A stretch of 64,000 nt of DNA from Kineosporiaceae bacterium (GTDB taxonomy: Bacteria > Actinomycetota > Actinomycetes > Actinomycetales > Kineosporiaceae). Where the stretch lies: NCBI GenBank assembly GCA_016713225.1, contig JADJPO010000003.1:434001-498000 (forward strand), given 5' to 3'. Positions 1 through 6,399 of this stretch are shown one piece after another. The position numbers and the translations under genes are program-made. The notes under the pieces are model-generated. The model had not been told where the DNA came from, searched no databases, and saw only the letters and a list, made by a program, of their open reading frames with translations. The first letter of the stretch is position 1. Each line of letters begins with the position of its first letter.

Positions 1-1
1 G

Positions 2-403
2 ACCGCGCAGACGGTGATGGAGGCCCTCGCTGGACGTCACGGCCGTCGTCACGCGTGGGACCTGGTCTACTGCTCACGATCCGGTTCGCCCGAGACCCCC
101 TGGCTGGAGCCGGACATCGACGACCACCTCGCCGAGTCGGCTCGCCAGGGCACCAGCGGCGTCGTCGTGGTGCCGATCGGGTTCATCAGTGATCACATGG
201 AGGTCGTCTACGACCTCGATACCCAGGCCGCGGGAGTCGCCGAACGACTGGGTCTCGGCTTCGTGCGGGTGCCGACCGTCGGGACGGACCCCCGATTCGT
301 GGCGGCCATGGCCGATGCCCTGGCGGACCACGCCGCGCAGGCGCGCGGTGAGAGCCTGCCGGATCAGCCGGTCAGCTGCGGCGAGGGATGTTGTGCACGA
401 TGA
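2..403 (+). CDS. hemH: Ferrochelatase / coproporphyrin ferrochelatase, C-terminal part
   Basis: Only the last 133 codons lie in the window; the 5' end is cut off by the window edge. The enzyme inserts ferrous iron into a porphyrin; in Actinobacteria the usual substrate is coproporphyrin III, whose product is then decarboxylated by HemQ (a hemQ gene lies at 34644-35351). The segment VVVVPIGFISDHMEVVYDLD is the family's conserved C-terminal block with the SDHMEV(V/L)YD signature. The last residues, CGEGCC followed by Ala-Arg, match the C-terminal cysteines that, with an internal cysteine outside the window, bind a [2Fe-2S] cluster in actinobacterial ferrochelatases. The TGA stop overlaps the ATG of the next gene (ATGA), so the two are probably cotranscribed. 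Confidence 0.93.
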   Translation, partial: TAQTVMEALAGRHGRRHAWDLVYCSRSGSPETPWLEPDIDDHLAESARQGTSGVVVVPIGFISDHMEVVYDLDTQAAGVAERLGLGFVRVPTVGTDPRFVAAMADALADHAAQARGESLPDQPVSCGEGCCAR

Positions 404-1284
404 GCGATCCGACCGAGGACACCTCGTCCGGCCCCTTGCCCCGAACCGTCGATCCCGGGGCCTTCGACGAGGCATCCCGACGGGCGTTGCTGCACGTGGC
501 CGAGCAGGCCGCCCGGGCGGCCGGAATCCTGGTGGAGCAGGGACGGCGAGCGGCACCGGTGACGGTGGAGGCCACCAAGAGCAGCCCGACCGATGTCGTG
601 ACCGCCATGGACCGGGCCGCCGAGCAGCTGATCAGCGAGATGGTGCAGCAGGCTCGGCCGGACGACGCGTTGTTCGGTGAGGAGGCCGGCGGCGTGGCCG
701 GACGCACCGGTCACAGCAGCGGCCTGACCTGGGTGATCGATCCGATCGACGGCACCGTCAACTATCTGTACGGGCTGCCGGCCTACGCCGTCAGCGTCGC
801 CGTCGTCACCGGGGACCCGCGTCGTCCCGGCGGTTGGCAGGCCCTGGCCGGGTGCGTGCACAACCCGGCATCGGGCGAGACCTGGACGGCGATCGCCGGC
901 CACGGCGCCTGGTTGGACGGGTGCCGGTTGCCCACCCGATCCGCGCCACCTCTGGACGCCGCTCTGGTGGGAACGGGGTTCGGCTATCGGCCCGAACGCC
1001 GTCGGGAACAGGCCGAGGTGGTCTCGGCGTTGCTGCCCCTGGTGCGTGACATCCGTCGGATCGGCAGCGCCTCGCTCGATCTGTGCGCGGTGGCCACGGG
1101 CCGACTGGATGCCTTCTACGAGCGTGGGCTCAACGTCTGGGACATTGCGGCGGGCCAGCTCGTGGTGACCGAAACCGGAGGGCTGGTGCTCGGTCCCGGT
1201 GGCGGTCCGCCGTCGCCGGACCTGGTGGTGGTGGGGCCGGCGCCGCTGGCCGAGACGCTGCGAGGGCTGGTCGAGCAGATGTGA
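400..1284 (+). CDS. suhB: Inositol monophosphatase family protein (SuhB-like)
   Basis: A 295-residue magnesium-dependent phosphatase of the IMPase/FBPase superfamily, likely dephosphorylating inositol-1-phosphate or a related sugar phosphate. The metal-binding motifs are all present: GEEAG near residue 91, the DPIDGT signature near residue 114 (second and third metal aspartates) and WDIAAG near residue 247. I start at ATG 400 because it overlaps the ferrochelatase stop as ATGA and has a GAGGGA ribosome binding site upstream; an ATG at 388 is also in frame. Position next to a DUF4193 gene and the dut cluster matches the mycobacterial suhB neighbourhood. Substrate specificity cannot be read from the sequence. 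Confidence 0.9.
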   Translation: MSDPTEDTSSGPLPRTVDPGAFDEASRRALLHVAEQAARAAGILVEQGRRAAPVTVEATKSSPTDVVTAMDRAAEQLISEMVQQARPDDALFGEEAGGVAGRTGHSSGLTWVIDPIDGTVNYLYGLPAYAVSVAVVTGDPRRPGGWQALAGCVHNPASGETWTAIAGHGAWLDGCRLPTRSAPPLDAALVGTGFGYRPERRREQAEVVSALLPLVRDIRRIGSASLDLCAVATGRLDAFYERGLNVWDIAAGQLVVTETGGLVLGPGGGPPSPDLVVVGPAPLAETLRGLVEQM

Positions 1285-1457
1285 GTCATGACACGCCGTC
1301 GGACATCACGCCCTAGTGGGTTCGCCTCGGCGACCCGCATAGTGCACAATCGCCCAGCGCGTGGGGAAGGCCAGACCGACCCGACGTTCGGCCACGTGTA
1401 CCGGCCCGGCACGTGACACCCCTGTTCATCACAACTTTTCACCGGAGCGTGACCTAT

Positions 1458-1757
1458 ATGGCGACCGACTACGACGCGCCGCGCAAGACGGACGACGAGC
1501 TGAGCGAGGACTCTCTCGAGGAGCTCAAGGCCCGGCGCGTCGACAAGGGTTCCGGCGCCGTCGACGAAGACGAGACCGAGGCGGCCGAGGGCTTCGAGCT
1601 TCCCGGCGCCGACCTGTCCAATGAGGAACTCTCGGTGCGGGTCCTGCCGCGTCAGGCCGACGAGTTCACCTGTTCGAGCTGCTTCCTCGTGCACCACCGC
1701 AGTCAGCTGGCCAAAGAGGTCGGCGGGCAGCCGGTGTGCAAGGAGTGCGCCGCCTGA
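1458..1757 (+). CDS. DUF4193 zinc-ribbon-like protein
   Basis: A 99-residue acidic protein of the actinobacterial DUF4193 family, of unknown function. It begins MATDYDAPR, has an acidic middle (many Asp/Glu) and ends with two CxxC pairs, CSSC and CKEC, separated by about 20 residues, which suggests a structural zinc site. In mycobacteria the homologue (Rv2699c) sits at the same place beside dut and suhB. The start at ATG 1458 was chosen because the family begins here and a GGAG ribosome binding site lies about ten bases upstream; the frame stays open further upstream but that stretch does not look like the family. Confidence 0.88.
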   Translation: MATDYDAPRKTDDELSEDSLEELKARRVDKGSGAVDEDETEAAEGFELPGADLSNEELSVRVLPRQADEFTCSSCFLVHHRSQLAKEVGGQPVCKECAA

Positions 1758-1817
1758 CGCGGGCGGCGGATCGGGCCGTACCCGCTCGGGGGACCGGGGG
1801 TTCGGGGGATGGAATGT

Positions 1818-1889
1818 CATCAGGGACCTCGCCGACGTCAGTGACATCAGGGACGTCGCCGACGTCACGGACGTCAGGTGACGTCAGGG
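1818..1889. repeat. 27-bp tandem repeat, about 2.6 copies
   Basis: Two nearly identical 27-bp units (1818-1844 and 1845-1871) and a partial third, each rich in GACGTC. It lies between the converging DUF4193 (+) and DUF3093 (-) genes. GACGTC is self-complementary, so the block can fold several ways and may serve as a weak terminator. No coding role is apparent. Confidence 0.8.
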
Positions 1890-1899
1890 GAGGGGTCGG

Positions 1900-2385
1900 T
1901 CAGGGCTGAGTAGCCGATGGCTGCTCGGCCCGAGCCGCCTCGATGGCCTCTGCCAGCAGGTTGGGGCGACGGCTGGAGATCAGCCAGTAGGGGGTGGGAT
2001 CGCGAGGATCGGCCACGGCGACCCGGATTCCGGTGGGGATCCAGCCACGGATGCACAGGTAGGCGCGTGCGTCCAGGCCGGGGCCGTGCGCATGCCGCAT
2101 GGCTGCGGCGTCCAACGATTCGACCGCGCCGCAGAATTCCAGCGGCAACCGCGCCCGCCCGGCCTGGAGTTGCCCGTCGCGCACGGTGACCTCGGGTGTG
2201 GTGCGCGCGAGGAGACCGGCCAGCGTCGCGGTGGCCAGGATGGCCACGACCAGGGCGAGCTGTTCGCTCTTGGGGACGAGGATCAGTCCGAATCCGCAGC
2301 CCAGCAGGGAGGCGGTGGCCCAGACCCACGCGGCCGGACGGAGTTTTTCGCGGTAGTCCACACTCACCAGCCCAGGTTCCCACAC
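1900..2385 (-). CDS. DUF3093 membrane protein
   Basis: About 155-161 residues, DUF3093 family, function unknown. Two hydrophobic helices lie close together near the N-terminus (around residues 20-60), followed by a soluble domain containing the family block RGWIPTGIRVAVADPRDPTP and ISSRRP. The gene is divergent from dut, as in other Actinobacteria (Rv2698-like neighbourhood). Three in-frame GTG codons at 2385, 2367 and 2361 could be the start; none has a convincing ribosome binding site, and the shorter ones match the usual family start (YREKL) better. The promoter regions of this gene and dut overlap in the short divergent gap. Confidence 0.82.
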   Translation of the reverse strand: MWEPGLVSVDYREKLRPAAWVWATASLLGCGFGLILVPKSEQLALVVAILATATLAGLLARTTPEVTVRDGQLQAGRARLPLEFCGAVESLDAAAMRHAHGPGLDARAYLCIRGWIPTGIRVAVADPRDPTPYWLISSRRPNLLAEAIEAARAEQPSATQP

Positions 2386-2389
2386 GGGC

Positions 2390-2395
2390 TAGGCT
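2390..2395 (+). promoter_or_regulatory. -10 box of dut (leaderless)
   Basis: TAGGCT ends 7 bases before the dut ATG at 2403, and there is no ribosome binding site, so transcription probably starts at or next to the start codon. Confidence 0.6.
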
Positions 2396-2402
2396 CGCGT
2401 GC

Positions 2403-2870
2403 ATGCGGATCCCGTTCCGCCGCCTCGACCCCGGGCTGCCGCCGCCCAGGTACGCCCATCCGGGCGATGCCGGCGCAGACCTGGTCAGTGCGGTCGATGT
2501 CGTCCTCGCCCCGGGTCGGCGCGAGGTGGTCCCCACCGGCATCGCCGTCGAGCTGCCGGAGGGCTACGCCGCGTTCGTGCACCCGCGGTCCGGGCTGGCC
2601 GCCCGGCATGGTGTGACTGTGGTGAATGCACCGGGTACGGTCGATGCCGGATATCGAGGCGAGATCAAGGTGACGTTGATCAACACCGATGTCGATCACC
2701 CGTTCACGGTGCGCCGGGGAGACCGGATCGCCCAGCTGGTGGTGCAGCGGGTCGAGCACGCGACATTCCTGGAGGTGGACCAATTGACCGAGACCCCGCG
2801 GGGCGCAGGCGGTTTCGGGTCCACCGGAGGATTCGAACAGACGGGTGAACAGAAGGGTGAGGCGCAGTGA
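2403..2870 (+). CDS. dut: dUTP diphosphatase (dUTPase)
   Basis: Hydrolyses dUTP to dUMP and pyrophosphate, which keeps uracil out of DNA and supplies dUMP for thymidylate synthesis; acts as a homotrimer in the cytoplasm. At 155 residues it is the normal length. All five motifs are visible: HPGDAGADL (residue ~19), PRSGLA (~61), GTVDAGYRGE (~78), the RGDRIAQLVV stretch, and the glycine-rich C-terminal RGAGGFGSTGG that closes over the nucleotide. The ATG at 2403 is supported by a -10 box placed for a leaderless mRNA. The stop overlaps the GTG of the DUF3710 gene (GTGA), implying translational coupling. Confidence 0.97.
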   Translation: MRIPFRRLDPGLPPPRYAHPGDAGADLVSAVDVVLAPGRREVVPTGIAVELPEGYAAFVHPRSGLAARHGVTVVNAPGTVDAGYRGEIKVTLINTDVDHPFTVRRGDRIAQLVVQRVEHATFLEVDQLTETPRGAGGFGSTGGFEQTGEQKGEAQ

Positions 2871-3646
2871 GCTTGTTCCGACGTCGTAAGACCGAGGCGG
2901 CTGAGGTCAGCGATGCCGAGGTCGGCGCGGCGCAGGAGTTGGACGCCGAACTCGACGAGTTGGACGAACTCGACGAGCCGGACGAGGAGGACACCCGCCC
3001 AGGTCTGTCACCGCGGCCCGACGGCCCCTGGGACGTCGTCGAGCAGCCGGATGCCGATGGGTACGTCGATCTGGGCGCGTTGCGCCTGCGGGGCCGCGCC
3101 GGGATGGAGCTGCGCCTCGAGATGGACGAATCCACCGGGACGGTGAACTCGGCCACCGTGCAGCTCGGCGAATCGGCCGTGCAGTTGCAGGCCTTCGCCG
3201 CACCCCGCAGTGAGGGGATCTGGGAGGAGATCCGCGGCGAGATCGCCTCGGGGATCACGCGGCAGGGTGGTACCGCCGACGAGGTGGCCGGGGTGTTCGG
3301 CCGGGAGTTGTTGGCCCGCATCCCGGCGCGTACGCCGGATGGTCGCACCGGGCACCAGCCCGCGCGCTTCGTCGGCATCGACGGACCCCGGTGGTTCCTG
3401 CGCGCGGTGTTCCACGGGCAGGCGGTTCACGACGCCGGGGCGGCCCTCGACCTGGAGTCGGTGGTCCGCGACATCGTGGTGGTGCGCGGCGAGGAGGCCA
3501 TGGCTCCGCGGGAGTTGCTCGTGCTGAGCCTGCCCGAGGTGGTGACCGCCGACGGTCAGGCCTCCACCGAGGTCGAACCGCCGGCCGCCCGCCGTGACGA
3601 CCTGCAGCCCTTCGAGCGTGGTCCCGAGATCACCGAGATCCACTAG
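2867..3646 (+). CDS. DUF3710 protein
   Basis: A 259-residue member of the actinobacterial DUF3710 family; no activity is known. The first 45 residues are basic then strongly acidic (repeated ELDELDE), followed by the family domain, which begins around GPWDVVE and includes RLRGRAGMELRLEMDE, RGPRWFLRAVFHG-like sequence (here DGPRWFLRAVFHGQAV) and a C-terminal PRELLVLSLPE. It is coupled to dut by a 4-bp overlap and precedes the OB-fold gene, the same order as in mycobacteria, where the homologue is annotated as an alanine-rich protein. Probably soluble; no signal peptide or membrane helix is seen. Confidence 0.88.
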   Translation: MSLFRRRKTEAAEVSDAEVGAAQELDAELDELDELDEPDEEDTRPGLSPRPDGPWDVVEQPDADGYVDLGALRLRGRAGMELRLEMDESTGTVNSATVQLGESAVQLQAFAAPRSEGIWEEIRGEIASGITRQGGTADEVAGVFGRELLARIPARTPDGRTGHQPARFVGIDGPRWFLRAVFHGQAVHDAGAALDLESVVRDIVVVRGEEAMAPRELLVLSLPEVVTADGQASTEVEPPAARRDDLQPFERGPEITEIH

Positions 3647-3652
3647 CCCGCG

Positions 3653-3658
3653 TACGCT
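3653..3658 (+). promoter_or_regulatory. -10 box of the OB-fold gene
   Basis: TACGCT ends 6 bases before ATG 3665, fitting a leaderless transcript; it lies just after the DUF3710 stop codon. Confidence 0.5.
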
Positions 3659-3664
3659 GAACCC

Positions 3665-4078
3665 ATGGCAGGCACCGAACAGGCCAAGACACCGACCGCA
3701 CGTGCGACGACGTCACGTTTTCGCGCGGCGATCTCGCGTCTGGTCGCACCGCAGTCTCAGGTTCTGGCCGAGCAGGAGCAGGAACGTGCCGCCGAGCTCG
3801 GCGGAACCTTGGTGGCCGATCTGGAATCGCGCCGCGATGCCACGGTGTGTGGCACCTTGCGTTCGGTGACGCTGCGGCCCCGCGCGGGGGTTCCTGCGCT
3901 GGAGGCCGCCCTGTACGACGGCAGCGGCACCTTGACCGTGGTCTGGCTCGGACGGCGGCAGATCGCCGGCATCGAGCCGGGTCGTCGGATCCGGGTCCAC
4001 GGCATGATCACCAGCTCGGAGGGCGAGCCGGCCCTGTTCAACCCCCGCTACGAATTGGTCGCGCGTGCCGGGGAGTGA
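3665..4078 (+). CDS. OB-fold nucleic acid binding domain protein
   Basis: 137 residues. The C-terminal two thirds read as a tRNA_anti-type OB-fold: GTLRSVTLRPRAGVPALEAA, then GTLTVVWLGRRQIAGIEPGR and the strand ending PALFNPRYELV. This resembles the OB-fold of RecG and lysyl-tRNA synthetase, so single-stranded nucleic acid binding is a reasonable inference. The basic N-terminus (about 45 residues) is helical and Glu-rich. The homologue in M. tuberculosis (Rv2694c region) occupies the same syntenic position. Its last 14 bases overlap the GTG start of the DUF3159 gene. Confidence 0.85.
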   Translation: MAGTEQAKTPTARATTSRFRAAISRLVAPQSQVLAEQEQERAAELGGTLVADLESRRDATVCGTLRSVTLRPRAGVPALEAALYDGSGTLTVVWLGRRQIAGIEPGRRIRVHGMITSSEGEPALFNPRYELVARAGE

Positions 4079-4820
4079 GCCGGAGCGGGCGTCATCCCCC
4101 GCAGCGGCTTCGGGGGTGCAACCCGGGCCGGCGACGTCGGGCCTGGCCCAGGCCATGGCCGAGCAGTTCTCGTTCGAGTCCGCCGTGGGCGGCGTGCGCG
4201 GCCTGCTCGAGTCCGTCGTCCCGACCCTGGTGTTCACTCTCGTCTACACCATCGACAACGACCTGCAACGCGCCCTGATCGCCGCGGTCGGCACCGCCGT
4301 CGCGCTCACCGTCGTCCGCCTGGCCCAGCGGCAGACGGTGATGCAGGCGGTCAGTGGCTTGATGGGCGTGGCACTGGCAGCGGCCATCGCCTGGTACACC
4401 CATTCGGCGATCAACTTCTTCCTGGCCTCGATCCTGAAGAACGCGTTCTTCACGGTGCTGTGTCTGATCTCGATCGTCGTGCGCTGGCCCTATGTGGGCG
4501 TGCTGCTGGGATTGATGCTCGGCGAGGGTACGCACTGGCGGCAGGTGCCCGCCCGAGCCCGGGCGTACACCTGGGCGACCTGGGCGTGGGTGGCCATGTT
4601 CGTGATCCGGTTGGGCTTCCAGGTACCGCTGTACCTGCGCGATCACGTCACCGGGCTCGGGGCGGCCTCGGTTCCTCTCGGGTTGCCGCTCTTCGGCGTC
4701 ACGGTGTTGGTCTGCTGGCTCATCGTCCGGCGGGTTCCGCTCGCCCGGCCCCCGGGCGTCGAGGACTCGGCGCCCATCGCCGCCCAGCCGGACGACGACC
4801 CGCACCCCACCTCTCGGTGA
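4065..4820 (+). CDS. DUF3159 integral membrane protein
   Basis: 251 residues, DUF3159 family, with about six membrane helices between residues ~45 and 225 and an acidic C-terminal tail. Conserved blocks include FSFESAVGGVRGLLESVVPT, NDLQRAL and WRQVPARARAYTWATWAWVAM. Function is unknown; a transporter or scaffold role beside the potassium module is only a guess. The GTG at 4065 overlaps the OB-fold gene by 14 bp. The stop codon (4818-4820) lies inside the left arm of the long hairpin at 4806-4874, so the palindrome encodes the last residues of this protein. Confidence 0.88.
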   Translation: MPGSEPERASSPAAASGVQPGPATSGLAQAMAEQFSFESAVGGVRGLLESVVPTLVFTLVYTIDNDLQRALIAAVGTAVALTVVRLAQRQTVMQAVSGLMGVALAAAIAWYTHSAINFFLASILKNAFFTVLCLISIVVRWPYVGVLLGLMLGEGTHWRQVPARARAYTWATWAWVAMFVIRLGFQVPLYLRDHVTGLGAASVPLGLPLFGVTVLVCWLIVRRVPLARPPGVEDSAPIAAQPDDDPHPTSR

Positions 4821-4874
4821 TCATGCAATCCGTGCACGAAACGTGCACGGATTGCATGATCACCGAGAGGTGGG
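4806..4874. terminator. Long perfect hairpin between converging genes, palindrome family copy 1
   Basis: A perfect 33-bp stem (4806-4838 with 4842-4874) closed by an AAA loop. The core arm reads TGATCATGCAATCCGTGCAC followed by G. It sits between the ends of DUF3159 (+) and the second TrkA gene (-), so it can act on transcripts from both sides; there is no T-tract. Near-identical copies lie at 22453-22525 and 33291-33339. Confidence 0.85.
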
Positions 4875-4880
4875 AGTTGC

Positions 4881-5546
4881 TCAGACGTTGGACGGGCTGA
4901 GCAATCGCTGGAGCTGGTCCTCCGACTCGGGCACCGTGATGAACATCAGCTCGTCGTTGGCCTCGAGGGTGTCGTCCCGGCTCGGCGCAATCGGCCGGTC
5001 GGCGCGGATGATGCCCACCAGTACCGTGTCCGCCGGCCATTCGATGTCGCCGACCATGGTTCCGACCACCGGTGCATCGGCAGGCAGCGTCAGTTCGACC
5101 ATGTTCGCGTGGCTCTGCTGGAAGGTGAAGATCCGCACCAGGTCCCCGATGGAGACGGCCTCCTCGACCAGAGCGGTCATCAGCCGGGGGGTCGACACCG
5201 CGACGTCCACGCCCCAGGCCTCGTCGAACATCCACTCGTTCTTGGGGTTGTTGACCCGCGCCACGGTGCGGGGTACGCCGTACTCGGTCTTGGCCAACAG
5301 CGAGACGACCAGGTTGACCTTGTCGTCACCGCTGGCGGCCACCACCGCGTCGCACTCGGCCAGCCCGGCCTCGGCCAGCGAACTGATCTCGCAGGCGTCG
5401 GCCAGCAGCCACTGGGCATCCGGCACGCTCGAGACCCGGATGGCGGCCGGGTCGCGATCGACCAAGAGCACGTGGTGCCCGTTGGCCAGCAACTCCCCGG
5501 CGATCGATCGGCCGACACTGCCGGCTCCGGCGATGACGACGCGCAT
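4881..5546 (-). CDS. ceoC: TrkA/RCK potassium channel regulatory subunit, CeoC-like
   Basis: 221 residues with an N-terminal NAD-binding Rossmann domain (RCK_N: MRVVIAGAGSVGRSIAGEL with the GxGxxG loop) and a C-terminal RCK_C domain (around residues 135-220). Such proteins sit on the cytoplasmic face of potassium channels or transporters and gate them in response to nucleotides or c-di-AMP. It is the downstream gene of a pair; its ATG overlaps the stop of the other TrkA gene by one base. The pair is equivalent to ceoB/ceoC of mycobacteria (Rv2691/Rv2692). No TrkH/TrkG-type pore gene is in the window, so the partner is either the adjacent APC permease or lies elsewhere. Confidence 0.9.
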   Translation of the reverse strand: MRVVIAGAGSVGRSIAGELLANGHHVLLVDRDPAAIRVSSVPDAQWLLADACEISSLAEAGLAECDAVVAASGDDKVNLVVSLLAKTEYGVPRTVARVNNPKNEWMFDEAWGVDVAVSTPRLMTALVEEAVSIGDLVRIFTFQQSHANMVELTLPADAPVVGTMVGDIEWPADTVLVGIIRADRPIAPSRDDTLEANDELMFITVPESEDQLQRLLSPSNV

Positions 5547-6214
5547 CAGTGACTCACCGCCACGGGGGGCACGCCCAGCACGGACTCGGCCTGCGGCAGG
5601 TCGGTCTCGCGCACCATCAGGTGCACCAGATCGCCCTCTTGGTACACCGTGTCCGGCCCGGGCACGATGCCCTCGCCCAGCCGGGACAGGTAGGCCACAC
5701 GCCCGCGGGCGGCGTCCTCCAGGGTCGCCATGCGCCGTCCGACCCAGCCGAGGTGCACGCCGACCTCCGCCATGATCAGTGAGCCCGAGGCGTCGCGGTA
5801 CTCCGAGGCCGCGCCCACCGGCAGCAGGCGACGGACGATCTGGTCCGCCGTCCAGCGCACGGTCGCCACGGTGGGAATCCCGAGGCGTTGGTAGACCTCG
5901 GCCCGACCCGGGTCGTAGATGCGCGCCACCACGTTGGACACCCCGAACATCTCGCGGGCCACCCGGGCGGCCAAGATGTTGGAGTTGTCGCCGCTGCTCA
6001 CCGCAGCGAAGGCGTAGGCCTCGTCGATGCCGGCCTCTTGCAGCGTCTCGCGCTCGAAGCCCGCCCCGGTCACCCGCAGGCCGTCGAAGGAGGATCCGAG
6101 GCGCCGGAAGGCGTCGGGGTTCTGGTCGATCACCGCGACGGAGTGACCCCGCCGTTCCACCATCTGCGCGAGGGTCGAGCCGGTCCGGCCGCACCCCATG
6201 ATCACGAAATGCAC
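5546..6214 (-). CDS. ceoB: TrkA/RCK potassium channel regulatory subunit, CeoB-like
   Basis: 222 residues; RCK_N domain beginning MHFVIMGCGRTGSTLAQM, with the Rossmann glycine loop and an acidic residue (VIDQNPD) that would bind the ribose of NAD, followed by an RCK_C domain ending near VPPVAVSH. First gene of the two-gene trkA operon, divergent from the APC permease. The start is GTG 6214, preceded by GAGGAG 11 bases upstream. In mycobacteria the two Trk proteins form the cytoplasmic regulator of a potassium uptake system; the same role is inferred here. Confidence 0.9.
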   Translation of the reverse strand: MHFVIMGCGRTGSTLAQMVERRGHSVAVIDQNPDAFRRLGSSFDGLRVTGAGFERETLQEAGIDEAYAFAAVSSGDNSNILAARVAREMFGVSNVVARIYDPGRAEVYQRLGIPTVATVRWTADQIVRRLLPVGAASEYRDASGSLIMAEVGVHLGWVGRRMATLEDAARGRVAYLSRLGEGIVPGPDTVYQEGDLVHLMVRETDLPQAESVLGVPPVAVSH

Positions 6215-6273
6215 TTCTGGTCCGACTCCTCGCCGAGTGCCAGGTGTCCTGAACTGTGTTGGTCGTTGTGTCA

Positions 6274-6343
6274 GTCACCGTGTCGGTCACCGTGTCGGTC
6301 ACCGTGCTGGTCACCGCCGGTCACTGTGTCGGTCACTGAGCCG
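6274..6343. repeat. 12-bp tandem repeat in the trkA / permease divergent promoter
   Basis: About six units of GTCACCGTGTCG or close variants (6274-6285, 6286-6297, 6298-6309, a 10-bp unit 6310-6319, 6320-6331, 6332-6343). It lies between the divergent ceoB and KimA-like genes and could be an array of protein binding sites or simple slippage. Confidence 0.8.
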
Positions 6344-6386
6344 ACAACTGTGTCGACACGAACGCTACACGCCCCATCAACACGCC

Positions 6387-6392
6387 TACGAT
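6387..6392 (+). promoter_or_regulatory. -10 box of the KimA-like permease
   Basis: TACGAT. It overlaps an in-frame ATG at 6391 and ends 7 bases before GTG 6400, arguing that the transcript begins at 6400 and that the ATG cannot be the start. Confidence 0.55.
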
Positions 6393-6399
6393 GCCCAGC

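Noticed and set aside
4806..4874. Palindromes considered as CRISPR repeats or attachment sites
   Set aside because: Copies are single, kilobases apart and without spacers; no cas genes, integrase or transposase is nearby.
6215..6399. Possible c-di-AMP (ydaO-type) riboswitch before the KimA-like gene, as in Bacillus
   Set aside because: The permease appears leaderless and the gap is occupied by a 12-bp tandem repeat; no riboswitch-like pairing or conserved core was seen.
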